Positions 1 to 6,939 of a DNA stretch of 7,049 bases are shown here, piece after piece. The stretch is taken from positions 1-7,049 of the forward strand of contig CAZBRS010000118.1 of the NCBI GenBank assembly GCA_964494475.1, given 5' to 3'. The notes below the pieces were generated by a model, which was given only the letters and a program-made list of their open reading frames with translations, was not told the DNA's origin and searched no databases. This DNA comes from CAZBRS01 sp964494475. GTDB lineage: Bacteria > Myxococcota_A > UBA9042 > CAZBRS01. The first letter of the stretch is position 1. Each line of letters opens with the position of its first letter. The translations under genes were made by a program, and so were the position numbers.

Positions 1-72
1 CGCTACCGGCGGCTGCGCCTGCTCCTGAACCGTGAACTGCCGCCCGGCTGCGCGCGCTGCTGCAAGACGTGA
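1..72 (+). CDS. 3' end of a rightward gene, possibly radical SAM/SPASM-like (partial)
   Basis: Frame 1 is open from the window edge to a TGA at 70-72 and encodes 23 residues ending LPPGCARCCKT. An arginine/leucine-rich helix followed by a proline and a closely spaced cysteine cluster at the extreme C-terminus is common in radical SAM proteins with a SPASM-type auxiliary cluster domain. That likeness is only suggestive from so short a piece. The reading ends 27 bp before the stop codon of the opposing membrane-protein gene, a sensible convergent arrangement. It could also be non-coding DNA that happens to be open, since stops are rare at this GC content. The sequence to the left would settle it. 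Confidence 0.4.
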   Translation, partial: RYRRLRLLLNRELPPGCARCCKT

Positions 73-80
73 GGCTCCGC

Positions 81-94
81 CGCGCGCTGGCGCG
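81..94. terminator. short GC hairpin between convergent genes (weak)
   Basis: CGCGC (81-85) and GCGCG (90-94) can pair around a 4-base loop in the 27-bp gap between two converging stop codons. There is no T-tract on either side, so it is not a textbook intrinsic terminator. In DNA this GC-rich such short stems also arise by chance. Confidence 0.2.
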
Positions 95-99
95 ACCGA

Positions 100-2202
100 C
101 TACCTTGGATTCGGGGCCTCGACGCGGCCCGAGAAGTCGATCTCGGGGAGCAGCGCCACCAGCCGATCGACGGCTTCGGGGCTCGACTCGAGCAGCCAGG
201 GCGCGAAGCCGTTGACCACCCACAGGCAGTCGTCGGAGCCCAGGCGCCATTCGGCCGAGACCGTCCCCGTCACGGGTTCGTCCCCCGCCGCCGCGAGCAC
301 GACGCGCCGGCCGTCGTCCTCGAGCCGCGACGCCCCGGCGTCGACACCCACGAACCGGCCGCCGCAGCGCCACTGCAAATGCGGAGCGAACAGGACCCGC
401 GCCGCCGGCGCCGGCGGCAGGCGAACCACGAACGTGACCCGCACGACGGTGCGCCCCAGCTGCGAATTGCCCACGTAGGGCAGACCGATCAGGCGGGCCG
501 GGAACTCGGCGTTGACGCGGTTCTCGTGACCGAAGCCCGTCTCGACGCACGACTCCGCAGCCCCCGCGGTGGTCACGCAGAAGCGGAAGCGGGTCCAGTC
601 GAGCCAGTCGTGCGCCTCGATCACGAGCAGGGCCCGGCCGTCGACCTCGCGCAGCACACGCCACCCCTCGGGCAGGGTGCCCGTCAGGCGGTCGGCGGGC
701 ACAGCGAGCGCCAGCACGCTGCCCGGCGCGCCCGAGGGCGGCGCCGGAAACTGCCCGGCGTCACGCCACGTCTGCGGGACCATCTGCGCGAAGTACTCGA
801 GCAACGTGGCGGTGGCCACCTCGGACGACGCCCTGAAGCCGGCCAGGATGCGCACGGGGTTCCAGCCGCGCTCGACGCGCAGGTAGCGCTCGAGGGTGAT
901 CGCGTCGTTCACCGAGTAGAGCGGAAGGCCGTCGATGCCACGGTCGGCGGGCCGCACGGGCGCGACCACGAGCGCCCACGCCGCGACCGCGGCCGAGACG
1001 GGGAGCCCCAGCGCCGACCAGGGCCGGCCGACCCGAGGGCGGAGGAAGCGCCGGCGCGCTGCCGGCAGGCGGGCGATCGCAGCCCCGATCAGCGCCGCCG
1101 CGATGAGCGCCGCGGCGGGGGCCGCCTCCACGAGGTACTTGTCGTCGCCCACCATGGCACCCGACCGGCGGGCCACCTCGAAGAAGGCCAGCTTCGGCAA
1201 GACCACGGCCAACCCGACCAGCACCGGGAGGCGCAAGCGACGGACCTTGAGCCCGAGGGCGAGGAGGGCCAGCAGGCCGCCGATCAAGAGCCACGTCGGC
1301 GCGACCGCGACGACCGGGTGCGCCTGGGACGAGGCCGCACCGAGCCCTCCGCGCAGCAACGCCAGGTTCGACCACCACGCCGCGGGCGACGTGCCGAACA
1401 GGGTGGCCAGGAAGACCAGCCCCGCTACCGCCGTGCGCGTGAGGCGCTCGCGGAGGGCTCCGGGCATCGCCAGCCCCACCAGCCCGATCCCGACCCCCAA
1501 CGTACCGCAGAGCAGGTGCATGTTGGTGCCGATGGCGGCCACGACCGCCGCGAGCGCCAGGGGCAGGAGCCTTCCCGATCGAGCCGCCACGACCAGCAGC
1601 GCCGTGGTCAGGGCCCCGGCCAGGGGCACGCCGCGGTGGTTGTAGATCATGCCGAACACGATGTTCAGGTCGGCCGTGGCCACGGCCATCCCCACGGCGG
1701 CCAGCGCCCCGACGAGCGGCCCCCCGACGCTCCAGCCGGCCGCGGCGAGCAGCAGCACGGCCAGCCCGAAGAGGCCGTGCAGCGCCACGTGGAAGGCCCC
1801 CTCGGAGAGCCCGAGCCAGGTGGCCAGGATGTGCAGGTGATTCCACGCCGAGCCGTGCACGACGCCCGCCACCGACGAACCGATGCCCGCCGTGTGGCAA
1901 TCGCCGCGCAGGCACTGGTTGACGACCTGCGCCTCGCAGACGGTGTCGGGAGTGAGGCTGGGCTCGGAGGCCCCCGCCCGAAGGGCGAACGCGAAGCCCC
2001 CGGCGAAGACGAACAAGCACGCCAGGACGGGAGCGGCGCGGCTCGTCAGGCGCCCCGCGGCCCCCTCGGCCTCGACCCCGGGGACGCCCGCGGTGTCGCG
2101 GGGCCAGAGCGACCAGAGCGCCACGGCGGCCGCGAACGCGAGCGCCAGGACCTCGATCGCCGAGAGCAGGAGGACGGACCACAGGGGCAGCGAGTCGACC
2201 AT
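100..2202 (-). CDS. Multispanning membrane protein with C-terminal soluble domain, unknown function
   Basis: 700 residues. I do not recognise the family. About 12 hydrophobic segments can be seen: residues 9-33, 57-76, 138-156, 160-178, 192-207, 212-230, 233-247, 257-270, 300-318, 325-341, 360-378 and 395-415. A soluble domain of roughly 285 residues follows, ending in VEAPNPR. The many-helix core plus C-terminal globular domain resembles the layout of GT-C glycosyltransferases, but I see no diagnostic acidic loop, so that is only a possibility. The loop after helix 2 (77-120) has three cysteines, C89, C97 and C102, with H103 giving CLRGDCH. The start is the ATG overlapping the OPT stop (TGATG at 2204-2200); a purine-rich GGAGAAGG lies 10 bases upstream inside the OPT gene. 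The overlap implies one transcript and translational coupling. The C-terminal domain is probably extracytoplasmic, but topology is not shown directly. Confidence 0.85.
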   Translation of the reverse strand: MVDSLPLWSVLLLSAIEVLALAFAAAVALWSLWPRDTAGVPGVEAEGAAGRLTSRAAPVLACLFVFAGGFAFALRAGASEPSLTPDTVCEAQVVNQCLRGDCHTAGIGSSVAGVVHGSAWNHLHILATWLGLSEGAFHVALHGLFGLAVLLLAAAGWSVGGPLVGALAAVGMAVATADLNIVFGMIYNHRGVPLAGALTTALLVVAARSGRLLPLALAAVVAAIGTNMHLLCGTLGVGIGLVGLAMPGALRERLTRTAVAGLVFLATLFGTSPAAWWSNLALLRGGLGAASSQAHPVVAVAPTWLLIGGLLALLALGLKVRRLRLPVLVGLAVVLPKLAFFEVARRSGAMVGDDKYLVEAAPAAALIAAALIGAAIARLPAARRRFLRPRVGRPWSALGLPVSAAVAAWALVVAPVRPADRGIDGLPLYSVNDAITLERYLRVERGWNPVRILAGFRASSEVATATLLEYFAQMVPQTWRDAGQFPAPPSGAPGSVLALAVPADRLTGTLPEGWRVLREVDGRALLVIEAHDWLDWTRFRFCVTTAGAAESCVETGFGHENRVNAEFPARLIGLPYVGNSQLGRTVVRVTFVVRLPPAPAARVLFAPHLQWRCGGRFVGVDAGASRLEDDGRRVVLAAAGDEPVTGTVSAEWRLGSDDCLWVVNGFAPWLLESSPEAVDRLVALLPEIDFSGRVEAPNPR

Positions 2203-4337
2203 CAGTCGACCGCCTTCTCCTTCTTCTCCATGCTGGCGCCCCACTTGGCGAGCAGGAAGGTGGCGAGCCCCAGGCCCACGAACGCGAGCAGGCTGATGAA
2301 CTGGCCCGTGAAGCCGAGGAACCACGGCGCGGGCGTACCCTCGAGCACCGTGGCCCCGCCCTCGGCGGTCTTGACCACGAACGACTCGCCGACGCTGAGG
2401 AAGCGCACGGCGTACGAGGTCCAGTCGAGGCGCAGCACGGCCGAGACGATGCCGATGATCGCGGCGCCGGCCATCATGCCCGAGGCGATCAGGGTGCCCT
2501 GCCCCACGCGCGCCTCGCGCTCGGCGGCGTCCTTGCCGCTGCGGCCCACGAGCCACGCCACGAAGCCGCCCGCCAGCACGGCGGCGTTGATCGAGATGGG
2601 CAGGTACATGCCCAGGGCGAAGGCCAGGGTCGGGATGCCGGCCAGCGTGGCCAGGATGGAGATGAGCGCGCCCAGCGCGTACAGCAGGTAGGGCTGCTCG
2701 CCGCCGGTCATGAGGCCCTTGACCACCGCGGCGATCATGTTGGCCTGGGGCGCGGGCAGCACGTCCTCGTTGCTCACGAGCACGCCGTTCTTCTCGATCA
2801 GGAAGTGGTAGCCCTGGTCCATGACCGGGATCACGAACGCGCACACCAGGGCGGCCAAAGCCAGCCCCAGGAACTTCCAGACCTGCTGGTTGCGGGGCGT
2901 GGCGCCGATCCAGTAGCCCACCTTGAAGTCCGAGATGAGCGCGCCGGCCACCGAGAGCGCCGTGCACACGGCCGTGCCGATCACGAGCGCCACGAAGATG
3001 CCGGCCTTGCCCTGCAGGCCCACGGCCGTCATGACCAGCGAAGCCAGCACCACCGTGACGAGGGTCATGCCCGACACGGGGTTGGTGCCCACGATGGCGA
3101 TGGCCTCGGCGGCGACGGGCGTGAACAGGAAGCAGAGCAGGAACGCGATGACCATGCCGATGCCCGAATAGAGCAGCGAGACGCTCACCGAGTAGTCGCC
3201 GGCCGTGAGGCACACGACGAAGAAGAGCGCTCCCATGGCCAGCGTCGCGGCGGCCTCGATGAGCAATACGCGCGCCGGCGAGAGGTCTTGCGCCGTGCGC
3301 AGGGTGCCCGAGGCGTCGTGCTTGCCGATGCCCTTGAAGCCGAGCGCGACCGAGCCCACGATGATGCGCCCCATGCGGATGAGCCCGATGACGCCGGCCG
3401 TGGCGATGGCGCCGATGGCGATGGGCTTGATGAAGGCCGAGAAGATCTGCTGCGCGGTCATCTGGCCGACGGAGTAGCCGATGCCCGCGTAGGTGACCGT
3501 CTCGGCGCCGGAGCCGATCAGGTAGACGAGGGGCACCATGACCATGTAGCCGAGCACCGAGCCGGCGAAGATGATGGCGGCGTACTTCAGGCCGATGATG
3601 TAGCCCAGGCCGAAGAGCGCTGCGATGGCGTTCAGCTTCAGCTCGATGCGCAGCCCGTCGAGCCAGGCGCCGGCGCCTCCGAGCAGGGTCTTGGTGGTGA
3701 GGGCCGGGTTCCAGGCGCGCACGCACTCGACCAGGAAGTCGTAGGCCGCGCCCAGGCCGAACGAGGCGAGCAGCACCTTGCCGGCGCCGGCGCCCGACGA
3801 CTCGCCCGACACCAGGATCTCGTTGATGGCGGTGGCCTCGGGGAAGGGCAACTCGCCGTGCCGGTCGGCCACGAAGTGCTTGCGCAGCGGGATGATGAGC
3901 ACGACGCCCAGCGCCCCGCCGATGAAGCACGCCAGGAAGATCTGCCACCAGGCGGGGGCGACCTGGTTCAGGTAGAGCGCCGGGATCACGAAGCCCGCGC
4001 CGGCCGCGACCACGCCCGACGCCTGACCCACCGACTGCACGATGACGTTCTCGAGGATGGTCGAGCGCACCTTGCGCATGCGCCCGAAGAAGATGGCCGC
4101 CACCGCGATGGGGATGGCCGCCTCGATGCCCGAACCGGCCCGCAGCGCGATGTACACGCACGCGGCCGAGAAGATGGCCACCATGAGCAGGCCCAGGGCG
4201 ATGGACCAGGGCGTGACCTCGGCCATGGGCGAGCCGGCCGGCACGATGGGCGCGTAGCTCTCGCCGGGCTCGAGCTTGCGGTAGGCGTTCTGGGGCAGGA
4301 GCCGCGACGGCGACGCGCCGGGAGTGCTGGCGTGCAT
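2202..4337 (-). CDS. OPT family oligopeptide transporter
   Basis: 711 residues, a usual length for bacterial OPT proteins. These are inner-membrane carriers, by family precedent proton-coupled, for oligopeptides or metal chelates; the substrate here cannot be read from sequence. After a short N-terminal stretch with NAYRKL and ESYAPIVPAGSP, the chain is almost continuous membrane helices (about 14-16). Family-like blocks are ENVIVQSVGQASG followed by FVIPALY (96-122), IPLRKHF with HGELPFPEATAINEIL (149-175), GTNPVSGMT (417-425), IGATPRNQQVWKFLG (477-491) and GMYLPISINAAVLAGG (576-591). A polar loop of about 30 residues before 540 and another near 600-612 break up the C-terminal half. I place the start at 4337 rather than the earlier in-frame ATG at 4364, because GGAGG ends 7 bases upstream of 4337 and residue 2 onward is MHASTPG-like, while the longer form would leave no room for the promoter. 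It is the first gene of a two-gene leftward operon. Confidence 0.93.
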   Translation of the reverse strand: MHASTPGASPSRLLPQNAYRKLEPGESYAPIVPAGSPMAEVTPWSIALGLLMVAIFSAACVYIALRAGSGIEAAIPIAVAAIFFGRMRKVRSTILENVIVQSVGQASGVVAAGAGFVIPALYLNQVAPAWWQIFLACFIGGALGVVLIIPLRKHFVADRHGELPFPEATAINEILVSGESSGAGAGKVLLASFGLGAAYDFLVECVRAWNPALTTKTLLGGAGAWLDGLRIELKLNAIAALFGLGYIIGLKYAAIIFAGSVLGYMVMVPLVYLIGSGAETVTYAGIGYSVGQMTAQQIFSAFIKPIAIGAIATAGVIGLIRMGRIIVGSVALGFKGIGKHDASGTLRTAQDLSPARVLLIEAAATLAMGALFFVVCLTAGDYSVSVSLLYSGIGMVIAFLLCFLFTPVAAEAIAIVGTNPVSGMTLVTVVLASLVMTAVGLQGKAGIFVALVIGTAVCTALSVAGALISDFKVGYWIGATPRNQQVWKFLGLALAALVCAFVIPVMDQGYHFLIEKNGVLVSNEDVLPAPQANMIAAVVKGLMTGGEQPYLLYALGALISILATLAGIPTLAFALGMYLPISINAAVLAGGFVAWLVGRSGKDAAEREARVGQGTLIASGMMAGAAIIGIVSAVLRLDWTSYAVRFLSVGESFVVKTAEGGATVLEGTPAPWFLGFTGQFISLLAFVGLGLATFLLAKWGASMEKKEKAVD

Positions 4338-4344
4338 CGAACAT

Positions 4345-4349
4345 CCTCC
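4345..4349 (-). promoter_or_regulatory. Ribosome binding site of the OPT gene
   Basis: Read leftward the sequence is GTGGAGGATGTTCGATG: a strong GGAGG with 7 bases before the ATG at 4337. This decides the start codon over the upstream in-frame ATG at 4364. The ATG embedded just after GGAGG (4344-4342) is out of frame. Confidence 0.75.
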
Positions 4350-4366
4350 ACGTCTGGGACCCACAA

Positions 4367-4395
4367 CCGATAGACGACCGCCGCCGGGCCGTCAA
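4367..4395 (-). promoter_or_regulatory. Candidate sigma-70-type promoter for the OPT operon
   Basis: On the minus strand a TTGACG box (4395-4390; 5 of 6 to TTGACA) is followed after exactly 17 bases by TATCGG (4372-4367; 3 of 6 to TATAAT, including the key first TA). A transcript starting near 4360 would have a leader of about 22 bases before the ATG at 4337. The -10 is weak, which is usual in high-GC genomes. Confidence 0.4.
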
Positions 4396-4429
4396 GCCGA
4401 TACCGCCGGGCGGACGGAACGTTGACGGC
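4388..4429. promoter_or_regulatory. Symmetrical candidate operator between divergent promoters
   Basis: GCCGTCAA (4388-4395) and TTGACGGC (4422-4429) form an 8-bp perfect inverted repeat containing the two opposed -35 boxes. The palindrome CCGCCGGGCGG (4403-4413) lies between them, centred at 4408, almost exactly the midpoint of the two boxes. This suggests a site where one dimeric regulator could act on both promoters, but no regulator gene is in the window and GC-rich palindromes are cheap by chance. Confidence 0.35.
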
Positions 4430-4450
4430 GGGCGGAGACGTGGCCATGAT
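4422..4450 (+). promoter_or_regulatory. Candidate sigma-70-type promoter for the CotH-like gene
   Basis: TTGACG (4422-4427) is followed after 17 bases by CATGAT (4445-4450), matching 5 of 6 and 4 of 6 consensus positions. The predicted transcript start near 4457 would give a leader of about 32 bases to the GTG at 4489, containing the GGAGGA ribosome binding site. Confidence 0.45.
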
Positions 4451-4474
4451 GCTTGGGTCCTGCCCCGACCCCGT

Positions 4475-4480
4475 GGAGGA
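4475..4480 (+). promoter_or_regulatory. Ribosome binding site of the CotH-like gene
   Basis: GGAGGA with 8 bases before the GTG at 4489. It lies inside the longer reading that begins at TTG 4453, and so argues that translation starts at the GTG. The ten bases CGTGGAGGAT (4472-4481) also occur, inverted, at the OPT ribosome binding site (4343-4352). Confidence 0.75.
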
Positions 4481-4488
4481 TCGACCGC

Positions 4489-6276
4489 GTGCGCGCGCTC
4501 CCTGGATTTCTCGGCCTCGTGATCCTCGTCGGCCTGCTGCCCGGGCTCTCGGCCTGCGGCACCGGCGGAGCCGAGGCGGCGGCCCCGTGTGAGGGGGTCG
4601 CCTGCTCGGGGCACGGCGTCTGCGCCGAGCTCGACGGGCTCGCGAGCTGCGCCTGCGAGCCGGGCTACGCGCCGTCGGGCCCCTTCTGCGAGCCGGCCTC
4701 CGACGTACCGCGCATCCTGGCGTTCACGACGGATCTGCCCGAGCTCACCGAGGGCGACACCGCGACGCTCACGCTGAGCGTGACCGGCCCGGCCGGCGTC
4801 GACGACCCGATCACGGCGCAGGTGTTCTCGGACGACGGGGCGCCCCTCGCCGTGTTCGCGTGGACCGCCCCCCGCCTCTACACGGCCCGCCTCGGCTGGG
4901 CCGCGCTGCACCGCGGGCGCGCCATCACGTTCCTGGCCGGCGAGGCGCGCACGATCGTGGCGCGCGTGCACGACGACGCCGGGCACGCCGACGAGGCCCC
5001 GCTCGAGGTGGCGCTGTCGTGCGGAGGCGTGGGGGCCTGCGACGGCGCGTGCAGCAGCGTCATCGACCCCAGCGACACCGACCTCGATCTCGCGAGCGCC
5101 TGCGACTTCTGGATCTGCGGCAGCCCCACCTGGCCCGCCGCCTGCCTAGAGCGCCCCCTGGCGTGGCTGTGGGTGCCGCCCGACCAGCTCGCCGAGCTCG
5201 TGAAGCACAAGGAGGAGGATCTCGAGGCCGACGGCGTGTTCCAGCTGTACGGGCGGTGCCTCACCGCGGGAGTCGAGCTGCACGGCGGCTACGCGCTGAC
5301 GTTCGAGAAGAAGTCGTTCAAGGTCAAGTTCAACCGGGGCGACGACTTCCCCCTCGATCCCTTCGCCCCGGGGGCCGGCCCCGCCGCGCCTGACGCCGAG
5401 CCCGGCTTCAAGCAGCTGGTCCTGAAGGCCACCGCCGTCGACCCGTCGCTGGTGCGCGACCGCCTGGCCGAAGACCTCACGCGCGCGGCAGGCGGCCTGG
5501 CGCCCCGCGTCACCTACGTGAACCTGGCCCTGAACGGGCGCTACCACGGGGTCTACGCCCTCACCGAGGCCATCACCGAGGACTACTTCGAGCGCCTCGG
5601 GTCGAAGGGCGACGGCAACCTGTACAAGGCCGTGAACCACAAGGCCGACTTCACGACGAAGGACGATCCGCTGGCGGGCTACGAGAAGAAGCTGAACCTC
5701 GACGGCCCCAGCGACGACCTGGCCCTGCTGCTCGACACGCTGGCCTCCACGCCCTGCACCCTGGCCGACTACGAGGCCCACGTGGCGCCGCTCCTCGACC
5801 TCACGCTCTACGACCGCTTCCTCCGCGCGAACGTGTTCGCCAACAACCAGGACGCCTTCACCAAGAACTACTACCTGTACCACGAGGAGGGGCCCCCGGA
5901 CTCGCCCTTCCTCATCGTCAACTGGGACGCCGACGCCACCTTCGGCCGCAGCTGGGACGGCGCGCCCAAGGCCGCCGACACCGGGGATCTGTGGGGGCGG
6001 CTGAACCACCTGACGCGCCAGTTGAAGCGCATCCCCGAGCTGCGCGGCGCCTACGTCGAGGGGTTCGAGGAGGCGCTGGAGCACGAACTGGCGCCCGACG
6101 CGACGCGAGCCCTGCTGGCCACGGCCGCCGCCGAGGTGCGCGCCGACGTGCGCTTCGAGGAGTGCCGGTGGCCGGACAAGGCGTCGACGTTCGAGGCCGA
6201 GGTCGAGGTCATCGACGGGTTCCTGCAGGAGCGCGTGAGCTACCTGAAGGCGCTCATCGAGGCCGAGGAGCGCTGA
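4489..6276 (+). CDS. CotH kinase family lipoprotein with EGF-like module
   Basis: 595 residues from the GTG start. Residues 4-23 are a lipoprotein signal ending in the lipobox LSAC, with C23 as the lipid-bearing cysteine, so the mature protein is secreted and anchored. Residues 34-67 form an EGF-like module (C34, C39, C45, C54, C56, C67). An Ig-like beta-rich region (about 73-176) and a second cluster of six cysteines (178-219) follow. The remainder matches the CotH family, atypical kinases known from Bacillus spore coats and widespread as secreted proteins. Matching parts are KKSFKVKF (274-281), FKQLVLKA (307-314; K313 a possible nucleotide-binding lysine), LNGRYHGVYALTE (348-360), NNQD then N460 (D455-x4-N460, like the kinase catalytic loop) and NWDADATFG (D480/D482, likely metal ligands). 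Residue roles are assigned by family analogy. The key acidic residues are present, so activity is plausible; the phosphate acceptor is unknown. The last 19 residues recur as a fragment at 6940-6999. Confidence 0.9.
   Translation: MRALPGFLGLVILVGLLPGLSACGTGGAEAAAPCEGVACSGHGVCAELDGLASCACEPGYAPSGPFCEPASDVPRILAFTTDLPELTEGDTATLTLSVTGPAGVDDPITAQVFSDDGAPLAVFAWTAPRLYTARLGWAALHRGRAITFLAGEARTIVARVHDDAGHADEAPLEVALSCGGVGACDGACSSVIDPSDTDLDLASACDFWICGSPTWPAACLERPLAWLWVPPDQLAELVKHKEEDLEADGVFQLYGRCLTAGVELHGGYALTFEKKSFKVKFNRGDDFPLDPFAPGAGPAAPDAEPGFKQLVLKATAVDPSLVRDRLAEDLTRAAGGLAPRVTYVNLALNGRYHGVYALTEAITEDYFERLGSKGDGNLYKAVNHKADFTTKDDPLAGYEKKLNLDGPSDDLALLLDTLASTPCTLADYEAHVAPLLDLTLYDRFLRANVFANNQDAFTKNYYLYHEEGPPDSPFLIVNWDADATFGRSWDGAPKAADTGDLWGRLNHLTRQLKRIPELRGAYVEGFEEALEHELAPDATRALLATAAAEVRADVRFEECRWPDKASTFEAEVEVIDGFLQERVSYLKALIEAEER
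6217..6276 (+). repeat. CotH gene-end repeat, copy 1 (within the intact gene)
   Basis: The final 19 codons plus stop of the CotH-like gene (GFLQERVSYLKALIEAEER) are repeated at 6940-6999 in the same orientation. I count 50 of 60 identical bases. The last 21 bases of each copy, plus two bases after the stop, are identical (6256-6278 against 6979-7001). Confidence 0.85.
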
Positions 6277-6326
6277 CGAGCGACGGGCGCGGCGAGGACA
6301 GGTCCGTTATCGGGGTCGAACGGTTA

Positions 6327-6341
6327 CGGCAACACTTGCCG
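6327..6341. terminator. Hairpin between cotH and toxin genes, candidate bidirectional terminator
   Basis: CGGCAA (6327-6332) and TTGCCG (6336-6341) form a perfect 6-bp stem with a 3-base loop. It lies in the 81-bp gap between the converging CotH and toxin stop codons, where a shared terminator is expected. A weaker pair, CCGTT (6304-6308) and AACGG (6319-6323), lies just before it. There is no U-tract, so intrinsic termination is uncertain. Confidence 0.35.
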
Positions 6342-6357
6342 GAGCGGCGGCTCTGCG

Positions 6358-6615
6358 TCACCGGTAGACCTCGCGGCGATGGCCGACCTTCACGACGATT
6401 ACGATCAGAGTCTTGTCCCGAATCTGATAGGACACCCGGTAGTCGCCCACCCGAATGCGATAGACATCGTCCAGGCCCTTGAGCTTCTTGCAGCCGTTTG
6501 GACGCGGACTGTCAGCGAGCGCCAGGATGGCCGCCTTGAGGTTCGCTCTATGGGGCTCTGCGATGGCCGCGAGCTCCTTGGCCGCGGACCGCGGGATCTC
6601 GATTCTGTAGGGCAT
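6358..6615 (-). CDS. RelE/ParE-family toxin
   Basis: 85 residues, a typical length for the family. RelE toxins cleave mRNA on the ribosome, and the closely related ParE toxins poison gyrase; sequence alone does not separate the two here. The N-terminus MPYRIEIPRSAAKEL, the basic KKLKG (43-47), the core YRIRVGDYRVSYQI (52-65) and the end VGHRREVYR (77-85) form the family pattern. R80/R81 and Y84 are placed like the catalytic arginine and tyrosine of E. coli RelE, and K43, K44 and K46 could be the substrate-binding lysines, which leans toward an RNase. The ATG directly follows the antitoxin stop (TGAATG), so the genes are translationally coupled. The gene looks intact. It lies in DNA of lower GC than the neighbours, consistent with acquisition by transfer. 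Confidence 0.88.
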   Translation of the reverse strand: MPYRIEIPRSAAKELAAIAEPHRANLKAAILALADSPRPNGCKKLKGLDDVYRIRVGDYRVSYQIRDKTLIVIVVKVGHRREVYR

Positions 6616-6840
6616 TCAGAGCCCGTATTCGCGGCAGGCCTCTTCGAAAGGAATCGGCTTGTCGTTCGGGTCCGACAAACGCAACCGGATCTCGGCGGCC
6701 TCGTCGGGGGTCACCTCTTCCACAGGGATGACTTCCCTGCGCCTGCGCGCGAGGTTCCTGCCGATCATGACCAGCAGAACGGCGTCCTCTTCGCAGAGGC
6801 GGTCCGCCAGCTTCTTCAATTGCGCCTTGGCGGCACTCAT
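6616..6840 (-). CDS. RelB/Phd-like antitoxin
   Basis: 74 residues, located directly upstream of the toxin with no gap between its TGA and the toxin ATG, the usual antitoxin-first order. The N-terminal half is a likely helix with a basic patch (RNLARRRR, 28-35). The C-terminal part is acidic and ends KPIPFEEACREYGL (61-74), resembling the toxin-binding tail of many RelB-type antitoxins. I do not recognise a named family for the N-terminus, so the DNA-binding fold is not assigned. In such pairs the antitoxin blocks the toxin and commonly represses its own promoter. I chose the ATG at 6840; the frame is open to 7032, but the extra 64 residues would run antisense through the CotH gene-end repeat and across the best promoter candidate. 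The ribosome binding site is weak (AGGG, 8 bases before the ATG). Confidence 0.78.
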   Translation of the reverse strand: MSAAKAQLKKLADRLCEEDAVLLVMIGRNLARRRREVIPVEEVTPDEAAEIRLRLSDPNDKPIPFEEACREYGL

Positions 6841-6870
6841 GGGATTGCCCTGGCCGATTCCACCAACGCA

Positions 6871-6876
6871 AGTGTA
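6871..6876 (-). promoter_or_regulatory. Candidate -10 element of the toxin-antitoxin operon
   Basis: On the minus strand TACACT (6876-6871) matches 4 of 6 positions of TATAAT, 30 bases upstream of the antitoxin ATG. I see no good -35 box at 16-18 bases spacing. It is the best candidate in the roughly 100 bases between the antitoxin start and the CotH gene-end repeat; I found no other feature in that gap. Confidence 0.3.
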
Positions 6877-6939
6877 GCGCCTTCCGTCCGACTCCGCCAC
6901 GATCGGAACGGGTCGCGCTTTCACGAGCGGCGTCCGCTT

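Noticed and set aside
379..2691. 770-codon rightward reading opposite the membrane-protein and OPT genes
   Set aside because: Composition is dominated by Arg, Gly, Gln and Asp with no recognisable domain; it mirrors two well-supported genes.
2805..4373. 522-codon rightward reading opposite the OPT gene
   Set aside because: His/Asp/Arg/Gly-rich shadow of a clear transporter; no hydrophobic core or motif.
4453..4488. TTG start 12 codons upstream for the CotH-like protein
   Set aside because: It would put the strong GGAGGA inside the coding region and add a Pro/Arg stretch before a normal lipoprotein signal. The GTG at 4489 has the correct spacing.
2203..4986. Frame of the membrane-protein gene stays open upstream to 4986, giving a 1628-codon leftward reading
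   Set aside because: The extra part is extremely Arg/Gly/His-rich, lies over the OPT gene in another frame and antisense to the CotH gene. Stops are simply rare at this GC content.
5146..6084. 312-codon leftward reading opposite the CotH gene
   Set aside because: Val/Gly/Gln/Glu-rich antisense shadow of a gene with recognisable family motifs.
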